A DNA stretch of 64,000 nucleotides from Silvibacterium acidisoli. Its GTDB lineage: Bacteria > Acidobacteriota > Terriglobia > Terriglobales > Acidobacteriaceae. Each line of letters starts with the position of its first letter. Within the stretch, counting starts at the first letter, position 1. Under the pieces are notes generated by a model. It did no database searches, was not told the origin of the DNA, and was given only the letters and a program-made list of their open reading frames with translations. Of the stretch, positions 7,281 through 16,877 are shown in pieces. The stretch is taken from the NCBI GenBank assembly GCA_022870745.1, contig CP085323.1:2790001-2854000 (forward strand), read 5' to 3'. Made by a program: the position numbers and the translations under genes.

Positions 7281-9722
7281 TTCAGTAATCAGCCATACTT
7301 CCGCGATCTGCAAGCCTCTTCCGCCGCCGCCTGCTCCTGTGGGCCGTGTCCATTTCAGGTCGAGCTTGCCGTGGGTCGTAGCCGACTGCGGAATATCGAA
7401 TTCAAGTGTCTCCGGATTGCCCTTGCGGCGTAGCGGCGCATGGATCTCGACCGCATCATTCGCAATCAGGCGAATGGGCAGTGTATAGTCTTCGCCGCCA
7501 TATGTTACGCGAAGCCGGTAGTGCTTTGCCGGGTCGAGATCTTCGTAACGCATCTCGACTGGCGTGTCATATAGCGTCTCGGCATACGTGATCGTTGAGA
7601 TACGCAACCCTTCATCTGGAATCTTGTCCGCAATGCCATTTACGGTGGTTGCGTAAAGTTGCGGATCTCTGCTGGCTCCTTCGCCCATCACCAGGTGTGG
7701 TTCGTCGGAAGGATCTCCGAGGTCGTCATAAAAGCCGCCCGGACCTGGATCTTCATAGTGAAGCATTGCGGAAAGGCCTGCTTGCCGTCCCGCTTCTGTT
7801 GGTAGCTTCTCCAAGCGGTCGAACTGCTTCTCCATCCATGCGCGATTGTTGAGGTTCACGTCCACGCGATCGAGATTGGCGCCGCGTTCAATGCCGGATG
7901 CGCCGTACTTCTGAGTGCTCAATTGCATACCTGCATCATGGAAGAGATTATCGGCAAGCTCGAAGATGCGTTTGCGCAGGTCCTGTGCGGAAGAATGAGG
8001 TGTTGCGTTAAGAGCCTCCCGCGCTGCGGCGATGGTTTTGATGGAATTGCCTTCTGGAGCAGAGCGAAGAATGGCAAGCGCTTGTTGCTCCGCACAGGTT
8101 TCTCTAAGCAGGCGTGCACGGATATAGGCATCGTAATAGGCTCGATACAATGCCATTTCAAAGCGCCAGTTACGCAACTGGCCTGCATCGGCAGCACGTT
8201 CCAGCGCCTGGAACTGCAGCAGCGTTGTATCTACACCACGATTGGTGAGGGGTGAGCCGTTCCAGTTGCGTTCAAGGCCCATGATCGCGTCCGCAAAGGT
8301 GCTGCTGTCGAATGGGCCGATCTGCGAACCGAGGAAGTAGCGGCTATAGTCACGCAGCGTGTCCATTGGATCGGTCTGTGAAGACCATCCCAGTTGATCC
8401 CATATCACCTTGTTCACATCATCGTTCACTCCTTCGCTGTAGGTGACAAAGCCGCTGTGCAAGCCGGCAAATGTGCGATAGATATTAGTCTCTTCCATCG
8501 GACGCGGATCGATCGGTTCGCGTCCTTCGGAGAAGGCGTATGCCGGATCCCAATCCGGCATGGCAAATTGTGCATGCATGGAGTGTGCAATGTCCGGATA
8601 AGCCTGTAGCTGATATTGCGCAGGAATCATCCTCCGCTGCAATGGAAAGCTATCGCGCGACTGCGGTCCCACAAAGAAGCCTGTGATGAACTTTGGGTGT
8701 TGTTCGCGCAGAATGGAGTAGAACTCGCTGTACCAGGCAGCGTTGAAGCCCTGTGCTGAAATCCATACCTTGGCGTGAGGGTGATATTTGTGCAGAATCT
8801 CAGCTTCCTTCTCCACAAGCGGTAAAAGGTATCTCGGTTCTGTATGGCCCGGATCGCCGCCAGGAACATAGAGCGCATCGATGTGTGGGAGTGCCCGGAA
8901 CAGAGCGTCAGCTTTTTGCAGTTCGGCATCTACTTGTGCCGGGTCGGAATAATCCTTTGCCATCTCCGGGTAGTAGAGGTCAAAGTCCAGTCCATAGGAA
9001 ATCGTCGATTTGCATATGCCAATTAAGGTCTCAAGCGCAGGGGCGGGAAAGAGTGGACTGTCGTTGCGATCGTCAGAATTCGGAGCCACGACCTGGATGG
9101 TGTTGTTGCCGAAGACAGCCAGGTCGCGCGTCTGTTGATCGAATTGAGCGACGGTCCACGCGTCATAAGTATTGTTCTTGTATCGATAGCCGATCTGTTG
9201 TCCACGCACAGGATACTGTGGCGCTGTTGTGATGTTGATGTCGGTAGCAAGCATCGCACGATTCGGCTCCATCTCCAGCTTGCGCAGCAGATAGCCTACT
9301 CCGAAGAGCAACCCACGGTTATCGTTGCCTGCAATGACGATTGTGGTGGCCGAACCGATGTGCAACGTTCGAATGGAAAATCCTTCGGATCTGTTCGCTG
9401 CGCCTGTCGAGGCCTTTTCCCACGAGAATCTCATGGCTTTCGGGAGCAAGCCTGGGATCTCATTGTGTAACCCGGCGACGATGGTTACGTTTGCCCCTGA
9501 TGGACCGTGCGCGAGGGCCCATTCCACGTGTGTTCTCTTTGACGTTTCTTCTCTGAGAACCTGAATCGCCTTGTTTTCCAACTGATTCGGATGAGCTGCG
9601 GTTACGACCACCGCTTGAGTGCAGGCAGTTGCAGCATCGGCAGATGGAGCCAGCAGGCTGGCGAAAGTAAGAATGACTGTGCTGAAGAGAGCAGGCTTTC
9701 TGGGAACAAACGTGGTTTTCAC
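7269..9722 (-). CDS. secreted glycoside hydrolase-like protein (GH20/GH67-type N-domain plus TIM-barrel region)
   Basis: About 817 residues. Neither candidate start (TTG 9740 or GTG 9722) has a good ribosome site; GTG 9722 gives a clean signal peptide ending near PSADAATA. Residues about 35-160 look like the alpha/beta N-domain that precedes the barrel in GH20, GH67 and related enzymes (NKAIQVLREET, TIVIAGNDNRGLLFGVGYLLRKLE). The middle (160-530) reads like a (beta/alpha)8 barrel with acidic patches such as YYPEMAKDY, YVPGGDPGHTEP and VTYSEGVNDD. The C-terminal 200 residues look like a beta-rich accessory domain. I cannot place it in one CAZy family; an exo-acting glycosidase on an acidic sugar fits its neighbours. 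It is convergent with IclR and divergent from the TonB receptor. Confidence 0.6.
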   Translation of the reverse strand: MKTTFVPRKPALFSTVILTFASLLAPSADAATACTQAVVVTAAHPNQLENKAIQVLREETSKRTHVEWALAHGPSGANVTIVAGLHNEIPGLLPKAMRFSWEKASTGAANRSEGFSIRTLHIGSATTIVIAGNDNRGLLFGVGYLLRKLEMEPNRAMLATDINITTAPQYPVRGQQIGYRYKNNTYDAWTVAQFDQQTRDLAVFGNNTIQVVAPNSDDRNDSPLFPAPALETLIGICKSTISYGLDFDLYYPEMAKDYSDPAQVDAELQKADALFRALPHIDALYVPGGDPGHTEPRYLLPLVEKEAEILHKYHPHAKVWISAQGFNAAWYSEFYSILREQHPKFITGFFVGPQSRDSFPLQRRMIPAQYQLQAYPDIAHSMHAQFAMPDWDPAYAFSEGREPIDPRPMEETNIYRTFAGLHSGFVTYSEGVNDDVNKVIWDQLGWSSQTDPMDTLRDYSRYFLGSQIGPFDSSTFADAIMGLERNWNGSPLTNRGVDTTLLQFQALERAADAGQLRNWRFEMALYRAYYDAYIRARLLRETCAEQQALAILRSAPEGNSIKTIAAAREALNATPHSSAQDLRKRIFELADNLFHDAGMQLSTQKYGASGIERGANLDRVDVNLNNRAWMEKQFDRLEKLPTEAGRQAGLSAMLHYEDPGPGGFYDDLGDPSDEPHLVMGEGASRDPQLYATTVNGIADKIPDEGLRISTITYAETLYDTPVEMRYEDLDPAKHYRLRVTYGGEDYTLPIRLIANDAVEIHAPLRRKGNPETLEFDIPQSATTHGKLDLKWTRPTGAGGGGRGLQIAEVWLITEAAR

Positions 9723-9895
9723 AGGGTAAGAATACTGCAAATCTGGTTGTTTTTCAGAAAAAGCATGTTTGTGTCATTTTTTGATTGAATACAGCATGAA
9801 ACTGGATTAGCGTGTGTTCACTGAAGTTTTTCAGGCTGTTTCGCAGCGATCTGGCGTGAAGTAAAACGCCGGACGGGGTAAAGGAAAGAGATCTA

Positions 9896-12800
9896 ATGAA
9901 GCGATTTGTTCCCATACTGTGTGCCCGCGTTTCCTGCCGTGCAACACTCGCCGCTCTCGTCCTCTTTTTGGCTTGTTCGTTCCAGATGCTTGGCCAGGGC
10001 GTCACGGCGGATATCTCAGGTACCGTCACAGATGAAACGGGGGCGGTCGTCCCCGGTGCTCAGGTCGTGGCAACGAACACGGCAACCAACGTAGCAACCT
10101 CCGCCGTAACCAATGGCAGTGGCGTGTATTCGATCCGTTTTCTGCAGATCGGAAACTACACTCTTACTGTTACGGCTCCAGGGTTTTCTACCTGGAAGGC
10201 GAATGCCTTCGACCTTGAAGTTGGACAGGTTGCCAAAGTGGATGCCAAGCTGAGTGTTGGCGCAGTGCAAACGGTGACGGCAAGCGCAGAGCTTGCTCCG
10301 ATCCTGAACACAGATAACGGTACGCTCAGCACAGCAATTTCGGAATCGCTGATCAACGATCTCCCCATCAACGGCCATAACTTCGAAACGCTGGCGCAGT
10401 ATGCGCCAGGTGTGAACGTCTCCGATGGCAACCAGTGGAATGGTGCGTCAGGTTCGCCGAACAACTCAGGAGAACGCACGCAGAGCTTCGCAACCTTGCC
10501 GAATGTCAACGGCAACCGCACCTATAACAATAATTATCTGCTCGATGGCATCAGCATTATTGATACCGGTGCGAATATCTCGAATGGTTTTGGCGTTCCG
10601 GCTTATGCGCCTGCAGCAGCAGCCGTGAAAGAAGTCAACATCCTTACCGCGGTGCCTCCAGCGGAGTACGGGGACGCGACCGGCGCACAACTGATCCAGG
10701 TTATGCGCAACGGTACGAATGAATACCACGGCCAAGGCTACTTCTACCTGCAGAACTACAACATGGATGCGAATACTTTCGGGAACAAGCGTTCTTCTCC
10801 TGCAACAGCGCGTGCCCCGTATACGCAGCGCATCTTTGGCGCGACGCTTGGTGGCCCGGTTCGCATTCCTCACTTCTTTGACGGGCGCAACAAGCTCTTC
10901 TTTTTTGTCGATTACGAGGCCTATCGCAAACCCACCGCGGGAGATGGACAGACGAGCGTGCCGCTGAATGCATGGCGAGGGAATACCGGTGGGGCGACCT
11001 CGGTCGATCCGTCGCTTTCACCCCTTACTGGATACGCTTATTTCGGCAGTGCAGTACCACAGCTGTACGATTCGCAGAATGGCTATGCGCCTTTCAACCA
11101 GACTATCAACGGGACAACTTATCAGAATCTGGTTCCCATTCGTAACCCTGTCGCAACTTATCTGTTCGCGCACCCCGAACTGTGGCCTCTGGCAAACCAC
11201 GCAGCGGCAACGGCCCCGGTCCAATATAACTATCAGTCACCGGTAAAGACGCTGGATCGTAATGACCAGGCTGACATCAAGGTCGACTGGAAGATCTCCG
11301 ATCGTGATTCGATCTTTGCCCGTGTGTCGGGCGGGGAAGCATGGGATTCAGAACCGACTCCGGCAACGCCGATCTCCTTCCCGACAGTAAATGATTTCCC
11401 TTTCAAGCAATACGTTGGAAACTATATTCACATCTTTACGCCGAACATCGTGAATGATTTTCGTGCAGGATTCACCCGCATTGGTTATGAATCTTTCAAC
11501 GAAGACCCTTCTGGTCTGTTTGGGAATGGTGACAGCCTCATTGGCATTCCGTTTTCGCAAAGCGTCTCCGGCTTCTCTCTGCAGTCGTTTACGCAGAGCA
11601 CCAACAGCACGGGCGTGACTTCGGTTGGTACTGCCGCAACAGGAAACATCGCGCTCGACAATCACTTCAGCTATAACGACACACTTACCTGGAGCCGCGG
11701 CGTGCATACCATGAAGTTTGGTGCCCAGCTCTTCCGCATTCAGAACAACTATTATCTGAACTCGACCGGTGGTCTTCTCGGAAGCTTCGCATACTCAGGC
11801 TCTTTCACCGGCAATCCGAACGCTGGTCAATCGCTCGGTTATGATTTCGCCGACTTCGTGCTCGACTATGTCTCCTCGCGCAGCGTTGAGACGGAAACGG
11901 GCGACGTGGGGCAACGTCAGTACCGCTTCGCTGCCTTTGCGCAGGACGACTGGAAGGTGACGCCCGCGCTCACGGTGAACTATGGGCTTCGCTGGCAGTA
12001 TGATCAGCCGGTATATGAGGTCAACAACAAGATTTCCAATGTTGATCCGACGACTGCCCAGGTTATTCTGGCGGGTGTCGATGGCAATAGCCGCTCTCTT
12101 TATAAGCCGACTTACAATCAGTTCAACCCGCGTCTTGGATTTGCCTGGCAGGAGAGCCCCCGTCTGGTGGTTCGCGGTGGATTCGCCATCACGACTTTCT
12201 CCGACTACAACGTGCAGACGCATACCGGGAACGCTCCGTACCATCTGACGGTCAACCAGGTTGCCGTAACTCCGACGACAGCCTCGCCTGGAACACCCTA
12301 TGCGGTGGGTGACGGTTTCCCAACAGCGACCGGTGCGACATCACAGTACACCGCCTGGAATGCTTTGCATCCGCAGTGGGTTCCACAGTGGAACCTGACG
12401 ACGGAATACCAGCTGAGCAACAGTGCATCGTTCAGTATCGGCTACGTTGGCGAAGTCGGTCAGCACCTCTCCGACATTCGTAACATTAACCAGTACAAAC
12501 TTGCTGGGCAGCCGACCAGTGCTCCGTTCTATAGCGCGGTGGGGTCAAGCCTGATCAAGCTGCTCGAAACCGAAGCGTACATGAACTATAACGGCCTTCA
12601 GGCTCAGTTTCGCCAGCGTACGCATAACGGACTGGAGTTCACGGTCAACTACACGTATTCGAAGAACCTGTCGGACTCAGGTGGTCCGATCGGCGTGAAC
12701 GACACAAACTCGAGCTCGGGCTATCCGCAGAATAGTTATTGCCTGAAGTGCGAATATGGTCCGACGGGCAACGATACGCGCCATATGTTCAATTGGACAG

Positions 12801-13423
12801 CGCGTTACGAGCTTCCCTTTGGACATGGCCGCCAGTATATGAACAAAGGCAACCCCGTCATTGATGAAATCTTCGGTGGCTGGGTGGTTTCGGCAAACTC
12901 CGTTCTGTTGAGCGGTTTTCCCGACACGATCACTGCCTCCGGTTCTGCTAACGTCGGCACTGCCGGCAGCCTGCGCGCAAACCATTATCGTCACATGGTG
13001 GTGAAGAATCGGGCATGGGGATACGTCACCTCCACAATTGCCGGTGGATGGGGAACAGACCCGAGTGCAGTGGATTCGGGCGGTACGAATAGCCCATGTG
13101 CCAAGGCTGGCTTCGACGACGGAACCTGCGCATACGGCCAGCCTGCCCTGGCAGCGACTGGAGCAACACCGATTTTTGGGGATGCTTCGGTAGGCTCCGA
13201 GCGCTCACCGGGCTATCAGAACTACGATGCCGCAGCTGAAAAGGCCTTCCGCGTGTGGCGTGATCAGTCGATCGATTTCAAGTGCTCTGCCTACAACGTA
13301 GGAAACATTTCCAGCTACAACAATCCGGGACGCGGTGTCGATGGCAGCAGCACCTGGGGGCTTGTTCAGAGTACGCGTTCTCAGCAGCGTCAACTGGAAT
13401 TGCAGCTGGAATACAAGTTTTAA
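9896..13423 (+). CDS. Oar-like TonB-dependent outer-membrane receptor
   Basis: At 1175 residues this is the large receptor type common in Acidobacteriota. The start is supported by AAAGGAAAG upstream. Residues 1-34 are a signal peptide; 38-115 form a carboxypeptidase-regulatory beta-sandwich (ISGTVTDETGAVVPGAQVVATNTAT, SIRFLQIGNYTLTVTAPGF). A plug follows at about 130-260 (LPINGHNFETLAQYAPGV, NNYLLDGISIIDTG), then a long beta-barrel ending in the C-terminal aromatic LEYKF needed for outer-membrane insertion. TonB receptors import oligosaccharides or chelates at the expense of the proton gradient. With the flanking glycosidase-like and sialidase-like genes, I infer import of a sugar oligomer. 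A strong terminator follows at 13441. Confidence 0.9.
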   Translation: MKRFVPILCARVSCRATLAALVLFLACSFQMLGQGVTADISGTVTDETGAVVPGAQVVATNTATNVATSAVTNGSGVYSIRFLQIGNYTLTVTAPGFSTWKANAFDLEVGQVAKVDAKLSVGAVQTVTASAELAPILNTDNGTLSTAISESLINDLPINGHNFETLAQYAPGVNVSDGNQWNGASGSPNNSGERTQSFATLPNVNGNRTYNNNYLLDGISIIDTGANISNGFGVPAYAPAAAAVKEVNILTAVPPAEYGDATGAQLIQVMRNGTNEYHGQGYFYLQNYNMDANTFGNKRSSPATARAPYTQRIFGATLGGPVRIPHFFDGRNKLFFFVDYEAYRKPTAGDGQTSVPLNAWRGNTGGATSVDPSLSPLTGYAYFGSAVPQLYDSQNGYAPFNQTINGTTYQNLVPIRNPVATYLFAHPELWPLANHAAATAPVQYNYQSPVKTLDRNDQADIKVDWKISDRDSIFARVSGGEAWDSEPTPATPISFPTVNDFPFKQYVGNYIHIFTPNIVNDFRAGFTRIGYESFNEDPSGLFGNGDSLIGIPFSQSVSGFSLQSFTQSTNSTGVTSVGTAATGNIALDNHFSYNDTLTWSRGVHTMKFGAQLFRIQNNYYLNSTGGLLGSFAYSGSFTGNPNAGQSLGYDFADFVLDYVSSRSVETETGDVGQRQYRFAAFAQDDWKVTPALTVNYGLRWQYDQPVYEVNNKISNVDPTTAQVILAGVDGNSRSLYKPTYNQFNPRLGFAWQESPRLVVRGGFAITTFSDYNVQTHTGNAPYHLTVNQVAVTPTTASPGTPYAVGDGFPTATGATSQYTAWNALHPQWVPQWNLTTEYQLSNSASFSIGYVGEVGQHLSDIRNINQYKLAGQPTSAPFYSAVGSSLIKLLETEAYMNYNGLQAQFRQRTHNGLEFTVNYTYSKNLSDSGGPIGVNDTNSSSGYPQNSYCLKCEYGPTGNDTRHMFNWTARYELPFGHGRQYMNKGNPVIDEIFGGWVVSANSVLLSGFPDTITASGSANVGTAGSLRANHYRHMVVKNRAWGYVTSTIAGGWGTDPSAVDSGGTNSPCAKAGFDDGTCAYGQPALAATGATPIFGDASVGSERSPGYQNYDAAAEKAFRVWRDQSIDFKCSAYNVGNISSYNNPGRGVDGSSTWGLVQSTRSQQRQLELQLEYKF

Positions 13424-13440
13424 ACTGCTCCAACTTCTTA

Positions 13441-13482
13441 TCGCATCTGCCGTTAGACTCTGAACGGCAGATGCGTTTTTTT
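13441..13482 (+). terminator. strong intrinsic terminator after the TonB receptor gene
   Basis: A 13-bp perfect stem (CGCATCTGCCGTT at 13441-13453 with its complement at 13462-13474), an 8-nt loop and eight T residues at 13475-13482. It ends 32 bp before the start of the next gene, which therefore probably needs its own promoter or relies on read-through. Confidence 0.92.
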
Positions 13483-13514
13483 TGGCACGTAACATGGTAG
13501 AAGAGGACAACCGG

Positions 13515-16124
13515 ATGATGCCTGAAGCTCCCTGGTCCCGTCGCAGATTCATGCAAATCATGAGTGCTGCAGCACCGATGATTGCTGCGAGAGGTACTTT
13601 TGCATTGCCCTCCCGTGCAATTGAGTATGATTCGGCTGGAGCGGAGTACCAGCGCATTGAACCAGGCATTTACAGCATGGGAGAGGATCGTGAGATTCCG
13701 CTCGAGTTCTGCGAGCCACTGGCATACATGACACGCGCAGAATTGCAGAAGATGTTTCCGTACGGAGACCCTGCGCGCTTTTTACTTTCCGATAGATTAT
13801 TTACGTCAGGGGATTTCGATACGCGCCCCGTTGTCCCTGTCAGGATTGACCACCCGTTCCTGATTTCCGCGACACCGGTAACGAATAGGCAGTATGAGCA
13901 CTTTGATCCGGAACATAAGAAAATGCGCGGCAAGTTTGGCTTCTCAAGAGAAGACGATGACGCGGTAATTTATGTGAGCTGGCACGATGCGGTTGCGTAT
14001 TGCAATTGGCTTAGTAAGAAGGAAGGTAAGATTTATCGTCTGCCTTCGGAGGCGGAATGGGAGTATGCCGCACGAGCCGGCACGCGAACATTCTTCTCAA
14101 CCGGTGATGAGCTTCCGGATTATTATCTGCAGGACGCCGAGGTGACAGACTTCACTGCAGAAAAGGACAAGGTTAGTCTTCGGGTCGGACAGAGGCCGCC
14201 AAACCCATGGGGGTTGTATGACATGCACGGCCTTGTTGAGGAATGGGTGGAGGACTGGTACGCACCGTACCATCGGGATAGAAGTGTTCCCGGGGAAGGT
14301 ATGTTTAAGGTTACGCGTGGCGGGAGCTTTGGAACCTTCGCATACTATCTGCGTTCTGCCAATCGCGCTGCCGCGCTTCCGCAGACGAGGGGATTCACCA
14401 TCGGGTTTCGTGTTGCTTGCGGCGATCCGCAGCCGGAGAGAAACAGCATCGACCGGAAGAAGACATTTCCGGTGAAACAGAGATCTCTTGAAGAGGTGCA
14501 GAGGCATCACGATCCCGCAAACCCGTATTTTCGCGGACCTCGTCAGTTCGTAAGAATTCCGAAGGACTCGCATGGGCCGCTCTATCATTGGCACAACCAC
14601 GATACCGGAATTGCGGAATGCCCAAACGGGGACATGCTCGCCATCTGGTACAGCTGTGCAAAGGAGCAGGGCCGTGAGCTGAGCGTGGCGGCGAGCCGCC
14701 TGGAGTATGGCGCAGAGGAATGGAGCGAAGCCTACTCGTTTTACGACACTCCCGATCGGAATGACCATTGCCCTGCGCTCTGGTTTGACGGCGACGAAAC
14801 GATCTATCACCTGAACGGCACTGCATTATCCCACTATTGGGAACCGCTGCAGATTGTTCTTCGTGAATCGAGGGATAGCGGCGTGACATGGTCAACGCCA
14901 CGATACATTGCAAAAGATTTTGGACTGCATCACATGGTCTGCCAGCCGATGATTCGCCTGAGCAACAGTTGGTTGATCTTCGGAGCCGATGCGCACCCCG
15001 ATGCTTCGGTCATGTGGCTGAGCAAAGATGATGGCCAGACATGGACGGATACTCCAGGAAAGATCAATGGTATCCACGCGTCAATCGTGGAGTTGAAAGA
15101 CGGGCGCCTCATGGCTCTCGGCCGTGGCAATAATATTGATGGTCATATGCCGATGAGTATCTCAAGCAATTACGGCATGACATGGAACGCTGTGGCCTGC
15201 GAATTGCCTCCCGTGACCTTTACGCAACGCTTTTCGATGAAGCGACTGGCCGAAGGACCGCTGGCCATTGCGACATTCTTGCCGGATGTATCGAAACTTG
15301 AGGCGCATAAGGATACGGACCGTGAATTGGCAAAGCTCTGTATCTGCATCTCCTACGATGATGGACTGACCTGGCCGGTGCGCCGTATCCTTAGCGACGA
15401 TGCGGGCGATCATGGCGTGACAGGCATGAGCAATGGCCGCATCTATATGGGGCCGGGAAACAGTGAGCCTACCGGTTATGTCAGTCTGGTTCAGGCACGG
15501 GATGGTGTCATTCACGTGCTCAGCAGCATCAACCATTACGCATTCAATCTGAAGTGGGTCGAGTCGGGTGAGAAGAACCCAAGTCCGATGCCCCAAGCGA
15601 AGATGTTGCCCCAGAAGAAACAGCTCGCGGCGTCTATAACGCCGGAGCAGATGGCCTCCCTGCGGATAGGGCAGCACAATTGGACCAACGAGAGAACCGG
15701 TGCGATGGAATCACTGGATCTCGAGAGGGGATTCACCTTAGAGGCTCGAGTCGCGTTACAGAACGATCTCGAGGATGCTTTGACGCTCAAGGTTTTCGTA
15801 CGCAGTGGATGTACGATGTGCAATCGTTACTGGTTGCGTGTGAATGCGAAGTCCGCGGCGTACTGGTATGCAGGTGCGTGGCAGTTACTGCCGCAGGTCG
15901 TGCCTGCGGGGGTGGGCGTCTATCGAATGGCTGTTCGCGACGACACGTGTGTGCAGATCTATCACGACGAGGCGCTGCTTGCGTGCTATCCGGCTTCCTA
16001 TGAAATCGGATTTGGTCCGCCGACGCGCGGCAACTGGATGGAGTGGGAGATCTCTGCGGGCGATCGGGAATTGACAGGCTTTGAATTGTCCTACGATCTG
16101 GATGGCCCGTATCGACTCGCATAA
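13515..16124 (+). CDS. Tat-exported fusion: FGE/SUMF1-like domain + sialidase (BNR) propeller + C-terminal beta-sandwich
   Basis: The ATG at 13515 is chosen because AGAGGA lies about seven bases upstream; the product is 869 residues. Residues 1-30 hold a twin-arginine signal (SRRRFMQI). About 45-300 is an FGE-sulfatase-type domain (HPFLISATPVTNRQY, YVSWHDAVAYCNWLSKKEG, RLPSEAEWEYAARAGT, TRGGSFGTFAYYLRSANRAA, GFRVA). It lacks the cysteines of true formylglycine-generating enzymes at the active-site position, so it is probably not a sulfatase activator. About 340-690 is a sialidase/neuraminidase-like propeller with several Asp-box-like repeats (SRDSGVTW, SKDDGQTW, SSNYGMTW, SYDDGLTW). The last 170 residues look like a LamG/concanavalin-type sandwich. 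Export and domain content suggest glycan binding and hydrolysis; substrate is inferred only. Confidence 0.8.
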   Translation: MMPEAPWSRRRFMQIMSAAAPMIAARGTFALPSRAIEYDSAGAEYQRIEPGIYSMGEDREIPLEFCEPLAYMTRAELQKMFPYGDPARFLLSDRLFTSGDFDTRPVVPVRIDHPFLISATPVTNRQYEHFDPEHKKMRGKFGFSREDDDAVIYVSWHDAVAYCNWLSKKEGKIYRLPSEAEWEYAARAGTRTFFSTGDELPDYYLQDAEVTDFTAEKDKVSLRVGQRPPNPWGLYDMHGLVEEWVEDWYAPYHRDRSVPGEGMFKVTRGGSFGTFAYYLRSANRAAALPQTRGFTIGFRVACGDPQPERNSIDRKKTFPVKQRSLEEVQRHHDPANPYFRGPRQFVRIPKDSHGPLYHWHNHDTGIAECPNGDMLAIWYSCAKEQGRELSVAASRLEYGAEEWSEAYSFYDTPDRNDHCPALWFDGDETIYHLNGTALSHYWEPLQIVLRESRDSGVTWSTPRYIAKDFGLHHMVCQPMIRLSNSWLIFGADAHPDASVMWLSKDDGQTWTDTPGKINGIHASIVELKDGRLMALGRGNNIDGHMPMSISSNYGMTWNAVACELPPVTFTQRFSMKRLAEGPLAIATFLPDVSKLEAHKDTDRELAKLCICISYDDGLTWPVRRILSDDAGDHGVTGMSNGRIYMGPGNSEPTGYVSLVQARDGVIHVLSSINHYAFNLKWVESGEKNPSPMPQAKMLPQKKQLAASITPEQMASLRIGQHNWTNERTGAMESLDLERGFTLEARVALQNDLEDALTLKVFVRSGCTMCNRYWLRVNAKSAAYWYAGAWQLLPQVVPAGVGVYRMAVRDDTCVQIYHDEALLACYPASYEIGFGPPTRGNWMEWEISAGDRELTGFELSYDLDGPYRLA

Positions 16125-16877
16125 GCGAGGGGCAGGAGCATTGTCGCTGTATCCGCGTCAAGGCGCTCGAATCCGATATTGTCTTCACTTCCGAACCTGT
16201 TTTTTTCAGGGCGGTAACGACCGAGCGCAGCGGCAACACGGAGTGTACGGTCGCTCCCGCCCTGATCCTCCTTGTATCTTGAGTTAGCCTGATCCGTGCC
16301 TTGACCCCGGATCATATGCAAGAGGTTGATATTAAGGATTGTTGACCTGTCAGGAAACAGAGGGATAAAGGGCCGCTCGATTTCCAATCTTCTTCTGATT
16401 GCAACTGCGCTTTCTGTGTTGCAATCAATCTCCGCACCGTTTCATAACTATGCTCGACATCTTCTCCGAAAACGGAATGCCGGAATGATGGCCATACACG
16501 AACAAGGCTCTCCGGACTCTGAAACGGATGCTCTCGAAAGCAGGGGAATGGAAATTGATTCGGGATGTTCCGAAAATTCGCCTTGTCGAAAGCGTATGGG
16601 CGGGACACTCTGATTGATTCGCAGACTGCAAGAGCGTTGCTTCAAAGTTTGTCCGAACCGGTGAAGCACAAACGAACCAGCAGGACACGAACGCAGTTGC
16701 GGGACATCATCGTAACTGCTCACGACACAGGGATGCCTATCAGCATCATCGTCTCGATCCTCTGCGTGAAGTCATCGGTCGCCGCAATGAAGCAGATGGC
16801 TTACGTCGCGGTAGCAAAACACCGGCGAAAGGCCCAGGACCTGATTTTTCTATGCAATTGATCGGGGGTGAGTGAGA
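16125..16877. other. 753-bp stretch without a convincing gene, beside tRNA-Lys
   Basis: Only short open frames occur here (for example 16326-16613 and 16565-16861 on the plus strand, 16312-16608 on the minus strand), with no ribosome sites or recognisable domains. The minus frame contains a SYETVRR peptide like that of IS6-type transposases, too little to call. Base composition is lower in GC than the flanks. The position next to the tRNA is where an integrase of the putative island would be expected, so this may be decayed mobile DNA. Confidence 0.5.

Noticed and set aside
16312-16608. Minus-strand peptide SYETVRR resembling IS6-family transposases
   Set aside because: The match is only seven residues and no DDE motif is present, so it cannot be called a transposase remnant.
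16565-16861. Plus-strand open frame of 98 residues in the gap beside tRNA-Lys
   Set aside because: No ribosome site, no recognisable domain; kept only as part of the gap description.
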